A stretch of 61,939 nucleotides of DNA from Pseudomonadota bacterium (GTDB lineage: Bacteria; Desulfobacterota; Desulfobulbia; Desulfobulbales; Desulfocapsaceae), in assembly GCA_018820855.1 (NCBI GenBank), contig JAHJNL010000021.1:1-61939 (forward strand), given 5' to 3'. Positions 17,259-25,211 of the stretch are shown here, in pieces; positions within the stretch are counted from its first letter, which is position 1; each line of letters opens with the position of its first letter. The translations under genes were made by a program, and so were the position numbers. The notes under the pieces are model-generated. The model did no database searches. It was not told where the DNA came from and was given only the letters and a program-made list of their open reading frames with translations.

Positions 17259-18230
17259 TCAGCGATTGAACCATTCTTCACAGGAAAGTGTCAGCTCTTT
17301 TTGCTGCTGGTTCAGGACCTCTCTTGCCTGACTCACATCTCGGGCAATCTGAGCTGCTAACGCCTGTATCCCGGAAAACTTCTGCTCACTGCGTAAAAAT
17401 TTCAACAAATTGACCTTGATCGGCTTTCCGTAAATATCCTGATCAAAATCAAAAATATGCGTCTCAGCCACCAAGCGTTCTTCACCAAACGTGGGATTAA
17501 CTCCAATATTGAGGACCCCCCCGTAACATTTGCCATCACAGATGACCTGGCAGACATACACGCCCATCTTCGGGATCAGATCTTCAGGGTCCATATGCAG
17601 ATTGGCAGTAGGAAAGCCAATCTCCCTTCCACCGCGCTGCTGACCATGCTGCACCTCACCGCGAATTTGATAATTACGTCCCAGCAATGTTCTGGCATCT
17701 GCCATTTTACCCTCTGCCACCAACTCCCGAACCTTGGTGGAACTGGCCAGCATCTCATTTTCATAATGGGCCTCAACCACACTCACTGAAAACCCCTTTT
17801 CCTTCCCCTGTTCTTTGAGAAAATCAATATTTCCGGCCCGCCCTTTGCCAAAGGCATAATCATATCCCACCACCAACTCTTTTACGCCAATGATCCTACA
17901 GAGGATATCATCAACAAAATGGACAGCACTAATCCCTGCAAATTTCATGGAAAAAGGTATAATAACAAGGACATCGATGCCTGCATGCTCAATAAGTTCT
18001 ATCTTCTGCTCACAGGTTGAGATCAGCTTGATTCCCTGAGGCCGCAGAACCTGAAGGGGATGAGGATCGAAAGTAACGGCGACACTGGTTCCTTTGCTCT
18101 GATAACTGCGCTGAACGACCTCCCCGAAAAGGAGCTGATGCCCAAGATGGACCCCGTCAAAGTTACCGATAGTTACACAGGCATGGGGAAAGGGCTCCTG
18201 GATCAGATTCAGATCTCTATATATTTTCAT
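17259..18230 (-). CDS. ribF: Bifunctional riboflavin kinase / FAD synthetase
   Basis: RibF converts riboflavin to FMN and then FAD, the cofactors needed by AprA and QmoA/B in this window. The 323-residue protein has the nucleotidyltransferase domain first (TIGNFDGVHLGHQ near residue 19, then FDPHPLQVL) and the flavokinase domain from about 185, with GFPTANL and GVYVCQV and the C-terminal FLRSEQKFSG. I place the start at ATG 18230, which gives the usual N-terminus. A longer frame upstream is rich in lysine and unlike the family. No clear ribosome binding site is seen. Confidence 0.95.
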   Translation of the reverse strand: MKIYRDLNLIQEPFPHACVTIGNFDGVHLGHQLLFGEVVQRSYQSKGTSVAVTFDPHPLQVLRPQGIKLISTCEQKIELIEHAGIDVLVIIPFSMKFAGISAVHFVDDILCRIIGVKELVVGYDYAFGKGRAGNIDFLKEQGKEKGFSVSVVEAHYENEMLASSTKVRELVAEGKMADARTLLGRNYQIRGEVQHGQQRGGREIGFPTANLHMDPEDLIPKMGVYVCQVICDGKCYGGVLNIGVNPTFGEERLVAETHIFDFDQDIYGKPIKVNLLKFLRSEQKFSGIQALAAQIARDVSQAREVLNQQQKELTLSCEEWFNR

Positions 18231-18277
18231 TTTCTTTTTCAAAAGTCTTTTTTTTTGCAACTGCCTTGAAGAAAGTC

Positions 18278-18306
18278 TTGACAAAAACCTTCAGGACAAG
18301 CATATT
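18278..18306 (+). promoter_or_regulatory. Promoter for tRNA-Leu
   Basis: A perfect -35 TTGACA (18278-18283), a 17-nt spacer and -10 CATATT (18301-18306). The predicted start near 18313 is 6 nt before the tRNA gene, as expected for a short-leader tRNA transcript. Confidence 0.65.
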
Positions 18307-18318
18307 GACCAGCGTTAT

Positions 18319-18405
18319 GCCGAAGTGGCGGAATTGGTAGACGCGCTAGGTTCAGGGTCTAGTGGGCGCACGCTCGTGGAAGTTCGAGTCTTCTCTTCGG
18401 CACCA
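18319..18405 (+). tRNA. tRNA-Leu(CAG)
   Basis: An 87-nt class II tRNA. The acceptor stem GCCGAAG pairs with CTTCGGC, the D-arm contains GGTAGACGCGC, the loop TTCAGGG carries anticodon CAG, a long variable arm follows, the T-arm contains AGTTCGAGTCT, and CCA is encoded. It has its own promoter and terminator, so it is a single-gene unit. Confidence 0.97.
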
Positions 18406-18413
18406 AATCGAAT

Positions 18414-18453
18414 AAGGGGTTGTAAGCTTTCAGGCTGCAACCCCTTTTCTTTT
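18414..18453 (+). terminator. Intrinsic terminator of tRNA-Leu
   Basis: AAGGGGTTG (18414-18422) pairs with CAACCCCTT (18438-18446), followed by TTCTTTTG. It starts 9 nt after the tRNA 3' end. Confidence 0.8.
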
Positions 18454-18844
18454 GTCTTCTCTTCTCACGATGTATCTCCTTTTGTTGGGGGAGTATCCTC
18501 CTGTCACTGCCCGTATAGCATGAAACCAAGCTTCCCGCAATCCCGGGAAACAGCTTTAAGCTTTTTCCTGCCGCTTCTCTCCTGTCTGCCCGGAACAGGA
18601 GTGGTAAAAGTGCCCGCCCCCTCATCCTGGTTCGTAGAGACCTGCTCACAGAAAGAATGCTTCGTGCAAATTCCAAAGTAAAGCAGCGGATCCTTCCTGT
18701 TCCCACTACTCCTTCCTCTTTGAGACAGTTTTAAAAACCTGCAGACCCGAATCTTCAAGGGAGTCACGGTATCTGATAAATGGCGAGCAGAAATCAGTCA
18801 GGGACCAATTGCCAAACTGACGGAGAGTGACTATGACTTAAGCT
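18454..18844. other. Gene-free stretch downstream of tRNA-Leu
   Basis: About 390 nt between the tRNA-Leu terminator and the rhomboid gene. Short open frames on both strands exist but none has a ribosome binding site, family motif or convincing composition. A small CTCCTGT/ACAGGAG inverted repeat lies near 18578-18600. The position just 3' of a tRNA gene would suit an integration-site remnant, but no repeated tRNA 3' end or integrase trace is seen. I can assign nothing here. Confidence 0.5.
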
Positions 18845-19783
18845 ATGTTACCTTTTGATGCGAATCTCCCCATGCGTCCTCCTTCCACAGAAGAGATGCA
18901 CAAGACCGTTCACAGTGAAACAGTTCTTGAGACGGATGAAGAGCAGGTTGCCTTTGCCTGCTCCCTGGTACTGTCTTCCGCAGGAATCAGTCATCGCCTC
19001 TCCCAAACACCTGATGCCCTGATTCTCAGGGTGACTGCAGACGATGTCCAGAAGGCACAAGGCCAGATCCAGGCCTATTTTCATGAGAACAAAAACTGGC
19101 CACCAAAGCCTGTTGATTCCCACAGCAGTTTCACCCCCCTGCTTCAGCCGCCAACCTTACTTCTCATCGGAGGACTGTCCCTGTTTTACTCGGTTACCGG
19201 TCCCTGGACCGACCATTCTTTCTGGTTTACCAGGGGCGCAGGAGATGCCGAGGCCATCCTGGCCAATGGCGAATGGTATAGACTTATCACCGCCCTCAGC
19301 CTCCATGCCGACCCCACACACCTCCTGGGCAACTGCCTGCTCGGCGGATTCCTTTTCCATTTTTTCTGCAGGCTCACCGGAAACGGTCTCGGACTGTTCA
19401 GCATGCTGCTGACCGCAACACTTGCCAACCTGATCAACGTAGTCCTGCATGGCACGGATCATCATTTTGTCGGCTTTTCCACTGCTGTCTTTTCCATCAT
19501 CGGCATCCTTGCCATGCTCAGTCGTCAAGATCTAACACAGACAGGCTACCATCGGCTCATGCCCTTCATGGCCGGTGCAGCCCTTCTGGCAATGCTCGGT
19601 AGTTCCGGGCAACGAACAGACCTGGGTGCACATTTCTTTGGCCTTTGCTGCGGCCTGCTAACCGGATGGCTACTTTCAAGAGAACCACTGCTAACCCTCC
19701 GGCACTCCATGACATTTCAAACCATTCTTTTCTTTCTCTTTATGACAGGCATCCTCGTCGCCTGGAAAAGTGCTCTGCTCTAA
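18845..19783 (+). CDS. Rhomboid-family intramembrane serine protease
   Basis: A 312-residue membrane protein expected to cleave substrates inside the membrane. The first 100 residues are soluble, followed by about six or seven hydrophobic segments. Family landmarks are the HADPTHLLGN motif at the end of the first loop (around residue 150-160), the catalytic serine in GFSTAVFS near 205, and the catalytic histidine in AHFFGLCCG near 262. Both catalytic residues are present, so an active protease is likely. No strong ribosome binding site precedes ATG 18845. It is followed by hflKC 130 nt downstream; a common role in membrane-protein quality control is plausible. Confidence 0.88.
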   Translation: MLPFDANLPMRPPSTEEMHKTVHSETVLETDEEQVAFACSLVLSSAGISHRLSQTPDALILRVTADDVQKAQGQIQAYFHENKNWPPKPVDSHSSFTPLLQPPTLLLIGGLSLFYSVTGPWTDHSFWFTRGAGDAEAILANGEWYRLITALSLHADPTHLLGNCLLGGFLFHFFCRLTGNGLGLFSMLLTATLANLINVVLHGTDHHFVGFSTAVFSIIGILAMLSRQDLTQTGYHRLMPFMAGAALLAMLGSSGQRTDLGAHFFGLCCGLLTGWLLSREPLLTLRHSMTFQTILFFLFMTGILVAWKSALL

Positions 19784-19914
19784 AGAAAAATCACAATAAA
19801 ACGTTGCGTTCACATCTAGAACAATTACTTTAGCAGGGACATTTATCAAAAATCTGAGTTTACTCCCTGTCAGTAAACAAGCAAGTAACAAACTCTACTT
19901 AGGAGAGACCTTTT

Positions 19915-21039
19915 ATGTCTAATCAGGATCAACAACCGCCATGGGGACAGAAGAAAAAGCCCCAGACGCCTGAAGAGATGGTGGCCCAGCTCATCAAAAA
20001 ACTTCAGGACTTCTTTTCCGACTCCTCGAAAAAGGATCCATCATCTGCCGGAGGAGGGCAAAGTTCACCGCCAGCCAGTCCCTTTGCCGCCATGGGCAAA
20101 CTTGTAGCCATCGTTCTTGCGGTTCTGGTATTACAATCCCTCTACTCCTCTTTTTATAAGATATCTCCCAGTGAGGTAGGTGTAATCCTTCGCCTTGGTC
20201 AATACAACCGGACCTCGGCATCTGGACTACATTTCAAAATCCCCTATATCGATACCCTTTACAAAGTAAACGTTGAAGAGATCCGAAAAGAAGAATTCGG
20301 TTTTCGCAGCCGATATCCGGGGCAAAACACCACCTTCGATCGTCGTGGTTATGACATGGAATCCCTGATGCTCACTGCAGACAAAAATGTCATCAACGTG
20401 GCCTGGATCGTCCAGTATCGTGTCAAAGACCCACAGGCATTCCTCTTCAAGATAAAAGATGTGCGACAGGCCGTTCGTGACATCTCGGAGAGTGTTACCC
20501 GGCGAATCGTCGGTAACATGGACTTTGACTATGTTCTCAGCAACCGTGACCTCCTGGCTGCAAGTGTCAAACAGGAACTGCAGGATGAACTCAACAACCT
20601 TGATGCAGGAGTGGCCATTGGCACCGTCCAGTTTCAAGACATCAATCCACCAGATCAGGTCAAACCTGCTTTCAATGAGGTGAATGAAGCCGATCAGGAT
20701 ATGAAACGGCTGGTCAACGAGGCCGAAGAAACCTACAACAGGGTTATCCCCAAGGCCCGTGGTAGCGCCAAACAAATGCTCGAAGAGGCACACGGCTATG
20801 CAGTAGGAAGAGTCAACGATGCAAAAGGTGAGACCGATCGTTTCCGTGCCATATTCAAAGAGTACAAAAACTTTCCGGAAGTAACGAAAAAACGAATGTA
20901 CCTGGAGACCATGCAGGAGATTATGCCCGGTGTAGAATCAATTTATGTCATGGATGAAAACCAGCAGACACCACTCCCCCTGCTCAACCTCTCCAAGGGC
21001 AACAGTTCTTCAGCTCCTTTTCCCCCCAGCAAACAGTGA
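19915..21039 (+). CDS. hflK: FtsH protease modulator HflK
   Basis: HflK forms with HflC a membrane-anchored SPFH complex that surrounds and modulates the FtsH protease. The 374-residue protein has a glycine/proline-rich cytoplasmic N-terminus, one membrane segment at about residues 58-78, and then the periplasmic SPFH/band-7 domain, with typical motifs VILRLGQYNRTSASGLHFKIP and VRQAVRDISES. A long helical stretch rich in Glu/Ala follows. A TAGGAGAG site precedes ATG 19915. It is 10 nt upstream of hflC, so the two are co-translated in equal amounts, as their complex requires. Confidence 0.95.
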   Translation: MSNQDQQPPWGQKKKPQTPEEMVAQLIKKLQDFFSDSSKKDPSSAGGGQSSPPASPFAAMGKLVAIVLAVLVLQSLYSSFYKISPSEVGVILRLGQYNRTSASGLHFKIPYIDTLYKVNVEEIRKEEFGFRSRYPGQNTTFDRRGYDMESLMLTADKNVINVAWIVQYRVKDPQAFLFKIKDVRQAVRDISESVTRRIVGNMDFDYVLSNRDLLAASVKQELQDELNNLDAGVAIGTVQFQDINPPDQVKPAFNEVNEADQDMKRLVNEAEETYNRVIPKARGSAKQMLEEAHGYAVGRVNDAKGETDRFRAIFKEYKNFPEVTKKRMYLETMQEIMPGVESIYVMDENQQTPLPLLNLSKGNSSSAPFPPSKQ

Positions 21040-21049
21040 GGAAACACGC

Positions 21050-21982
21050 ATGAAACAAATAGTTCAATTTCTTTTGATCGGCCTGATTCTCCTAACTGTA
21101 ACGGTGATCTATGACGGCTTTTTCACCCTGCGAGAAGATCAGCAGGCCATGATCACCCAGTTTGGGGCACCGGTGGGTCGGCCCAAGACCGATGCCGGCT
21201 TACACTTTAAGCTGCCTTTTGTCCAGCATGTAAACTTTTTTGACAAGCGTACTCAGATCTGGGATGGAGATCCAAACCAGATCCCCACCAATGACAAGAC
21301 CTATGTCTATCTTGATGTGACAGCACGCTGGCGTATCACCGATGCCCTCAAATATATGCAGGCCGTCAAAACCGAGACCCGAGCCCAATCCATGCTTGAC
21401 GACATCCTTGACGGTACCGTCCGCGACATGGTGAACAAAAACAATCTGATCGAGATTATTCGCAGCTCGGACTGGTCAACTGATACCATGTCCCTCACCA
21501 CCACACATACCGGGGGAGCACCTCAGCGAGGCCGTGACGCCATTGCCGAGCAGATCCTGGAAGCAGCGGCCAAGGCCACGCCTCAGTATGGCATTGAGTT
21601 GCTTGATGTCATGTTTAAAAGGGTAAATTATATCGAATCGGTCCGCCTGAAGGTCTATGATCGAATGATCTCTGAACGAAAGCGTATTGCCGCGGAGAAG
21701 CGTTCCACAGGTGAAGGAAAAAAAGCTGAAATTCTCGGTAAGGTAGAAAGAGAACTCAAGGTTATACTCACTGAAGCCAACCGTGAAGCCTTAGGAATAA
21801 AAGGCGAAGCCGATGCCACTGCCACCAAGATTTACGGTGACGCCTATAGCCAGGATGCTGACTTTTATTCTTTTTATAAGACCCTGGAGAGCTATCCTAA
21901 AGTAATCGGAGCCAACACCTCCCTCGTTCTCTCCTCAGACTCAGATCTTTTTCAGTATCTGAAAAAGGTGGATGGTAAATAA
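21050..21982 (+). CDS. hflC: FtsH protease modulator HflC
   Basis: HflC is the partner of HflK in the SPFH complex regulating FtsH. The 310-residue protein begins with a membrane segment (residues 5-22), followed by the band-7 domain with QAMITQFGAPV and GLHFKLPFVQHVNFFDKR, and a Glu/Ala-rich helix, including the typical ERKRIAAEKRSTGEGKKAEI segment. I chose ATG 21050, preceded by GAGGAAA, over a longer frame that would overlap hflK by 95 nt and lacks family similarity in its extension. Confidence 0.95.
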   Translation: MKQIVQFLLIGLILLTVTVIYDGFFTLREDQQAMITQFGAPVGRPKTDAGLHFKLPFVQHVNFFDKRTQIWDGDPNQIPTNDKTYVYLDVTARWRITDALKYMQAVKTETRAQSMLDDILDGTVRDMVNKNNLIEIIRSSDWSTDTMSLTTTHTGGAPQRGRDAIAEQILEAAAKATPQYGIELLDVMFKRVNYIESVRLKVYDRMISERKRIAAEKRSTGEGKKAEILGKVERELKVILTEANREALGIKGEADATATKIYGDAYSQDADFYSFYKTLESYPKVIGANTSLVLSSDSDLFQYLKKVDGK

Positions 21983-22031
21983 TTGGCTAGGGTTGGGTTC
22001 TCATTGGAGCCACTTGTCAAAAACCAAGGTA

Positions 22032-22069
22032 CACTTTCAGTCATCTTAGCCATTAGATGACTGAAAGTG
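22032..22069. repeat. Perfect 15-bp hairpin between convergent hflC and a minus-strand gene
   Basis: The arms 22032-22046 and 22055-22069 are perfect inverted copies of 15 nt with an 8-nt loop. There is no T-run on either side. It probably acts as a bidirectional 3' barrier or mRNA-end stabiliser between the converging genes. Confidence 0.6.
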
Positions 22070-22115
22070 ATCCCAAGCCAACACCCCAAAATTTGAGTTA
22101 TTCTCAAGCAGCGTC

Positions 22116-22778
22116 CTACTCTGCAAGAAAGGAAGGACGCTGCTCTCTGGCATAGGGAATACGTCCCTTATCCTCCAACCGTCCTTCCAGCTCTTCCAGC
22201 ATCTTCTCATCTTCCAGCTCTTCCACACCCAACTGTTCAAAGCGACAGTTACAGCGACTAAGCTGCCCGCCACACCAGGGACAGACCTCAACCGGACAGC
22301 CAAGGGTATGCAGGTTGCCGGATTCAACACCACAGGAGGGACAGATATCCTCGTCTACTCTTTCCAGGGCAATATACTCCCGGCAGTTATCCAAAGACTG
22401 ATGCTCTCTGGCAAAGGCGTCCTGATGGGGATAGCCAAAAAAGGAAAGGACCTGAGGAGCAGAAAGCCCTTCCTCCCACTGGCCAATGAACAACCCTTCT
22501 TCATCGTTTGCCAGATAAAAGTAGTGATGCCTGTTGGTACTCAGCAGCAGTAAAAAGACCTGCTCTTTCCTCTCAAGTACTGAGATTTTCACCAGCGGTT
22601 CTTCCCTCGCCTCGGGCAGAGTACGATAATAATCCTGGATGACATCCAGAGCAAAAGAATCTTCATGGAAGCGCTGGAGAAAATCCAGTGCAAGATTCTG
22701 CTCAATTTCCCCGACTGCATAATTGATAAGCAGTTCAATCTCCTGGACCTGCCTTTGCAAAGCCTCTTTATTCAACAT
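22116..22778 (-). CDS. Uncharacterised protein with C-terminal zinc ribbon
   Basis: A 220-residue soluble protein I do not recognise as a named family. The N-terminal half is helical (ALQRQVQEIELLINYAVGEI), the middle is mixed, and residues about 145-180 hold a double zinc-ribbon-like cysteine set: CPSCG, then HTLGCP, CPWCG and CNC. A very acidic tail follows. It starts at ATG 22778, whose A overlaps the thiE stop codon in TGATG, with GGAGG 6 nt upstream, so it is translationally coupled to thiE. No function can be inferred from that coupling alone. Confidence 0.8.
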   Translation of the reverse strand: MLNKEALQRQVQEIELLINYAVGEIEQNLALDFLQRFHEDSFALDVIQDYYRTLPEAREEPLVKISVLERKEQVFLLLLSTNRHHYFYLANDEEGLFIGQWEEGLSAPQVLSFFGYPHQDAFAREHQSLDNCREYIALERVDEDICPSCGVESGNLHTLGCPVEVCPWCGGQLSRCNCRFEQLGVEELEDEKMLEELEGRLEDKGRIPYAREQRPSFLAE

Positions 22779-23491
22779 CAGCACCCTCCAATACGATCAG
22801 ACTCAATACGCTGCTGCCAGCAGGCAGTCTCAGCGGCAATATTATCTGCCTGACTGATGGCCGTGACCACAGCAATTCTTCTTGCTCCTGCACTGAGTAA
22901 GCTATCAAGATGCTTAAACTTGATTCCTCCCATCACAGTAAAAGGCAGTGGACAGTGACGAGAAAAGAGAGGTATGACCTCTGCCCCGAGAAAATGATGC
23001 AGTCCTTCTTTTGTGCCTGTATGAAAGAGGGGACCTATATTGTAATAGGAGACAGCACTCTGCCCCTGCTTCACCTCTTTTCCCAGGACCTTCACCTGGT
23101 CTTCGGTGTTACAGGAAAATCCAATGAGAATATTGGGAGCCAGTTTCCTGATCTCAGCAGGAGGAATATCCTTCTGCCCAACGTGCATTCCATCCGCATC
23201 TGTCAGGAGAGCAATATCCAGGCGATCATTAAGAAAAAAGAGTGCGCCTGCCTCCCGGGTCTTTTCTCGGAAATAGCGGGCCTTTTCCAGCAACTCACGG
23301 TCAGAACTCTCCTTATCGCGTAACTGCACAATCCTCGCACCACCGGCCAGCACATTATCCAGCCACTCTCTATCACTGCGTCCGGCTGCCAGTCGTTCAC
23401 AGCTAACCGGATAGACGGCAACCTCTTCCACAAACTGACGCAGCCGTTGTGAATACAACTGATTATCCGTAACACCTTGTATTATTGTCAT
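22778..23491 (-). CDS. thiE: Thiamine-phosphate synthase
   Basis: ThiE joins the pyrimidine (HMP-PP) and thiazole moieties to thiamine phosphate. The 237-residue protein has the TIM-barrel motifs VQLRDKESSDRELLEKAR near residue 55, FLNDRLDIAL near 85, DGMHVGQKD near 100 and a phosphate-binding MGGIKFKHL loop near 192. An N-terminal extension of about 30 residues precedes the barrel. Other thi genes are absent here, and no TPP riboswitch was recognised upstream. The acetolactate-synthase-like enzyme at 41653 would be one user of the cofactor. Confidence 0.92.
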   Translation of the reverse strand: MTIIQGVTDNQLYSQRLRQFVEEVAVYPVSCERLAAGRSDREWLDNVLAGGARIVQLRDKESSDRELLEKARYFREKTREAGALFFLNDRLDIALLTDADGMHVGQKDIPPAEIRKLAPNILIGFSCNTEDQVKVLGKEVKQGQSAVSYYNIGPLFHTGTKEGLHHFLGAEVIPLFSRHCPLPFTVMGGIKFKHLDSLLSAGARRIAVVTAISQADNIAAETACWQQRIESDRIGGC

Positions 23492-23560
23492 AATAAAATA
23501 TTTTTATTCCGGCCCGAAAGGTATCATGCAGGGCCTTGATTATAGGCATTAGCCCAAAAT

Positions 23561-23589
23561 TTGCTTTTCCAGTGTAACTCTGTTATAAT
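23561..23589 (+). promoter_or_regulatory. Candidate gltA promoter
   Basis: A perfect -10 TATAAT (23584-23589) and a weak -35 TTGCTT (23561-23566) with 17-nt spacing. The start near 23596 would give a leader of about 220 nt before gltA. Apart from this, the 23492-23813 gap holds nothing I can assign. Confidence 0.5.
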
Positions 23590-23813
23590 AGTTTTTCAGG
23601 AGTTCATTTTATACTGGTTCAGAAAAAGATTACGGCGTTTTTTTTATGCAGCTGCCATGTTTCCACAACAGATCTTCCAGCAACCGATTATTTGTTCACA
23701 TACCGTTGCAAAGCACCTCATTTTCCCTTTCTCCTGTATCATCTCCTGTCTACCCGGCAAGAACCTACTGAAGAATAATACGCTCGACATGAGCACAAAA
23801 ACATAGGTACACG

Positions 23814-25106
23814 ATGTCAGAAAAACATGCAACATTGACCATTGAAGGCCAGACTTACCAACTTCCGATAATCAGAGGATCCGAAGGTGACAAGGCCGTA
23901 GACATTCGGACACTGCTCAAAGACACCGGATACATTACCCTGGATTCGGGGTACATGAATACCGGTTCCTGCAGTTCCTCCATCACCTTTCTTGACGGAC
24001 AGAAAGGTATTCTGAACTACCGCGGATATGGCATTGAAGAGCTCGCCGAACGCTGTTCTTTTGTGGAAGTGGCCTACCTCCTTCTCATCGGTGAACTGCC
24101 CACCCGAGAAGAACTGAACAACTTCCGCTCACTCATGGCTGAGCATGCCCTGATCCACGAGGACATGATCCATTTCTTTGATCATTTCCCTCCCAATGCT
24201 CCCCCCATGTCTATCCTCTCTACCATGGTCAACTCCCTCTGTAACTATTATCCGGAATTGAACAGTAATTCTGATGAGGCCCTGCTCTCTATCGGCGCAC
24301 GCCTCCTTTCAAAAATCAGGACCATTGCCGCCTTTTCCTACAAAAAATCTGTAGGCCATCCCCTGATATATCCCAGATATGACCTGTCCTACTGCGGAAA
24401 TTTTGTCAACATGATGTTTGACAAACCGGTAAAGCCCTATGTTGTCCTGCCGGAAGTAGTGGCCACTCTCAACAAACTGCTTATCCTCCATGCCGATCAT
24501 GAGCAGAACTGTTCAACCTCTACGGTTCGTCTGGTGGGCAGCGCAGGGGTGAACCTCTACGCCTCGATCTCTGCCGGTATCAGTGCCCTCTGGGGGCCGT
24601 TGCACGGTGGGGCCAACTCGGCGGTTGTCGAAATGCTCGAGGCAATCCACAGGGATAATAATGATTTTGGCAAATACATCAAAAAGGCCAAGGATCCCAA
24701 TGACCCCTTCCGCCTCTCCGGCTTCGGTCACCGGGTCTACAAGACCTTCGATCCCAGAGCCAAAATCATCAAACGAGCCTGTGAGCAGACCCTAAAGGCC
24801 CTGAATGTTGACGATCCGCTGTTGGAGATCGCTGAGAAACTGGAAGAGATCGCCAGAAATGACGAGTACTTCATCAAACGTAACCTCTACCCCAACGTGG
24901 ATTTTTACTCTGGTATCATCTACCGGGCCATGGGCATTCCCACTAACATGTTCACCGTTATGTTTGCCATGGGCAGGCTACCCGGCTGGATATCCCACTG
25001 GCAGGAGATGATGCATGACAAAAATGACCGGAAAATTGGGAGACCACGACAGATCTATACCGGTCCGGTAAAACGTGATTTTGTCCCTATTCACGAGCGA
25101 GTCTGA
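23814..25106 (+). CDS. gltA: Citrate synthase, type I
   Basis: Citrate synthase condenses oxaloacetate and acetyl-CoA, at the entry of the TCA cycle. The 430-residue protein has the Gram-negative type I (hexameric) layout: N-terminal beta domain with DSGYMNTGSC, the segment GILNYRGYGIEELAE, catalytic histidines in ILHADHEQN and GPLHGGANSAV, FGHRVYK, and the catalytic aspartate in VDFYSG. It is flanked by a promoter candidate and a strong bidirectional terminator, so it appears monocistronic. In a sulfate reducer it may serve glutamate synthesis, an oxidative TCA cycle, or both; the window does not tell. Confidence 0.96.
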   Translation: MSEKHATLTIEGQTYQLPIIRGSEGDKAVDIRTLLKDTGYITLDSGYMNTGSCSSSITFLDGQKGILNYRGYGIEELAERCSFVEVAYLLLIGELPTREELNNFRSLMAEHALIHEDMIHFFDHFPPNAPPMSILSTMVNSLCNYYPELNSNSDEALLSIGARLLSKIRTIAAFSYKKSVGHPLIYPRYDLSYCGNFVNMMFDKPVKPYVVLPEVVATLNKLLILHADHEQNCSTSTVRLVGSAGVNLYASISAGISALWGPLHGGANSAVVEMLEAIHRDNNDFGKYIKKAKDPNDPFRLSGFGHRVYKTFDPRAKIIKRACEQTLKALNVDDPLLEIAEKLEEIARNDEYFIKRNLYPNVDFYSGIIYRAMGIPTNMFTVMFAMGRLPGWISHWQEMMHDKNDRKIGRPRQIYTGPVKRDFVPIHERV

Positions 25107-25121
25107 GTCCCCCCAAAAAAT

Positions 25122-25163
25122 AACAAAAGGCCTGTACCTGTGTTCGGGTACAGGCCTTTTGTT
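25122..25163. terminator. Bidirectional terminator between gltA and polA
   Basis: A perfect 17-bp stem (25122-25138 with 25147-25163) and an 8-nt loop. It ends in TTTTGTT on the plus strand and equally on the minus strand, so it can serve both convergent genes. Confidence 0.9.
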
Positions 25164-25211
25164 ATCAGGGAAACTAGCAAGTCAGAGTCCGGCAAACCCA
25201 CTCTAAAGAAA

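Noticed and set aside
14445-18230. FMN riboswitch in the flavin cluster
   Set aside because: No RFN-type conserved blocks are seen in the spacers upstream of ribE or ribF.
18359-18706. Open frames after tRNA-Leu, on both strands
   Set aside because: They run into the tRNA gene or lack ribosome binding sites and any recognisable motif.
20945-21049. 35-codon N-terminal extension of HflC overlapping hflK
   Set aside because: The extension has no HflC similarity. GAGGAAA and ATG 21050 give the normal start.
23492-23560. TPP riboswitch for thiE
   Set aside because: I looked for the CUGAGA and ACCUG-type core and found no convincing pair upstream of thiE.
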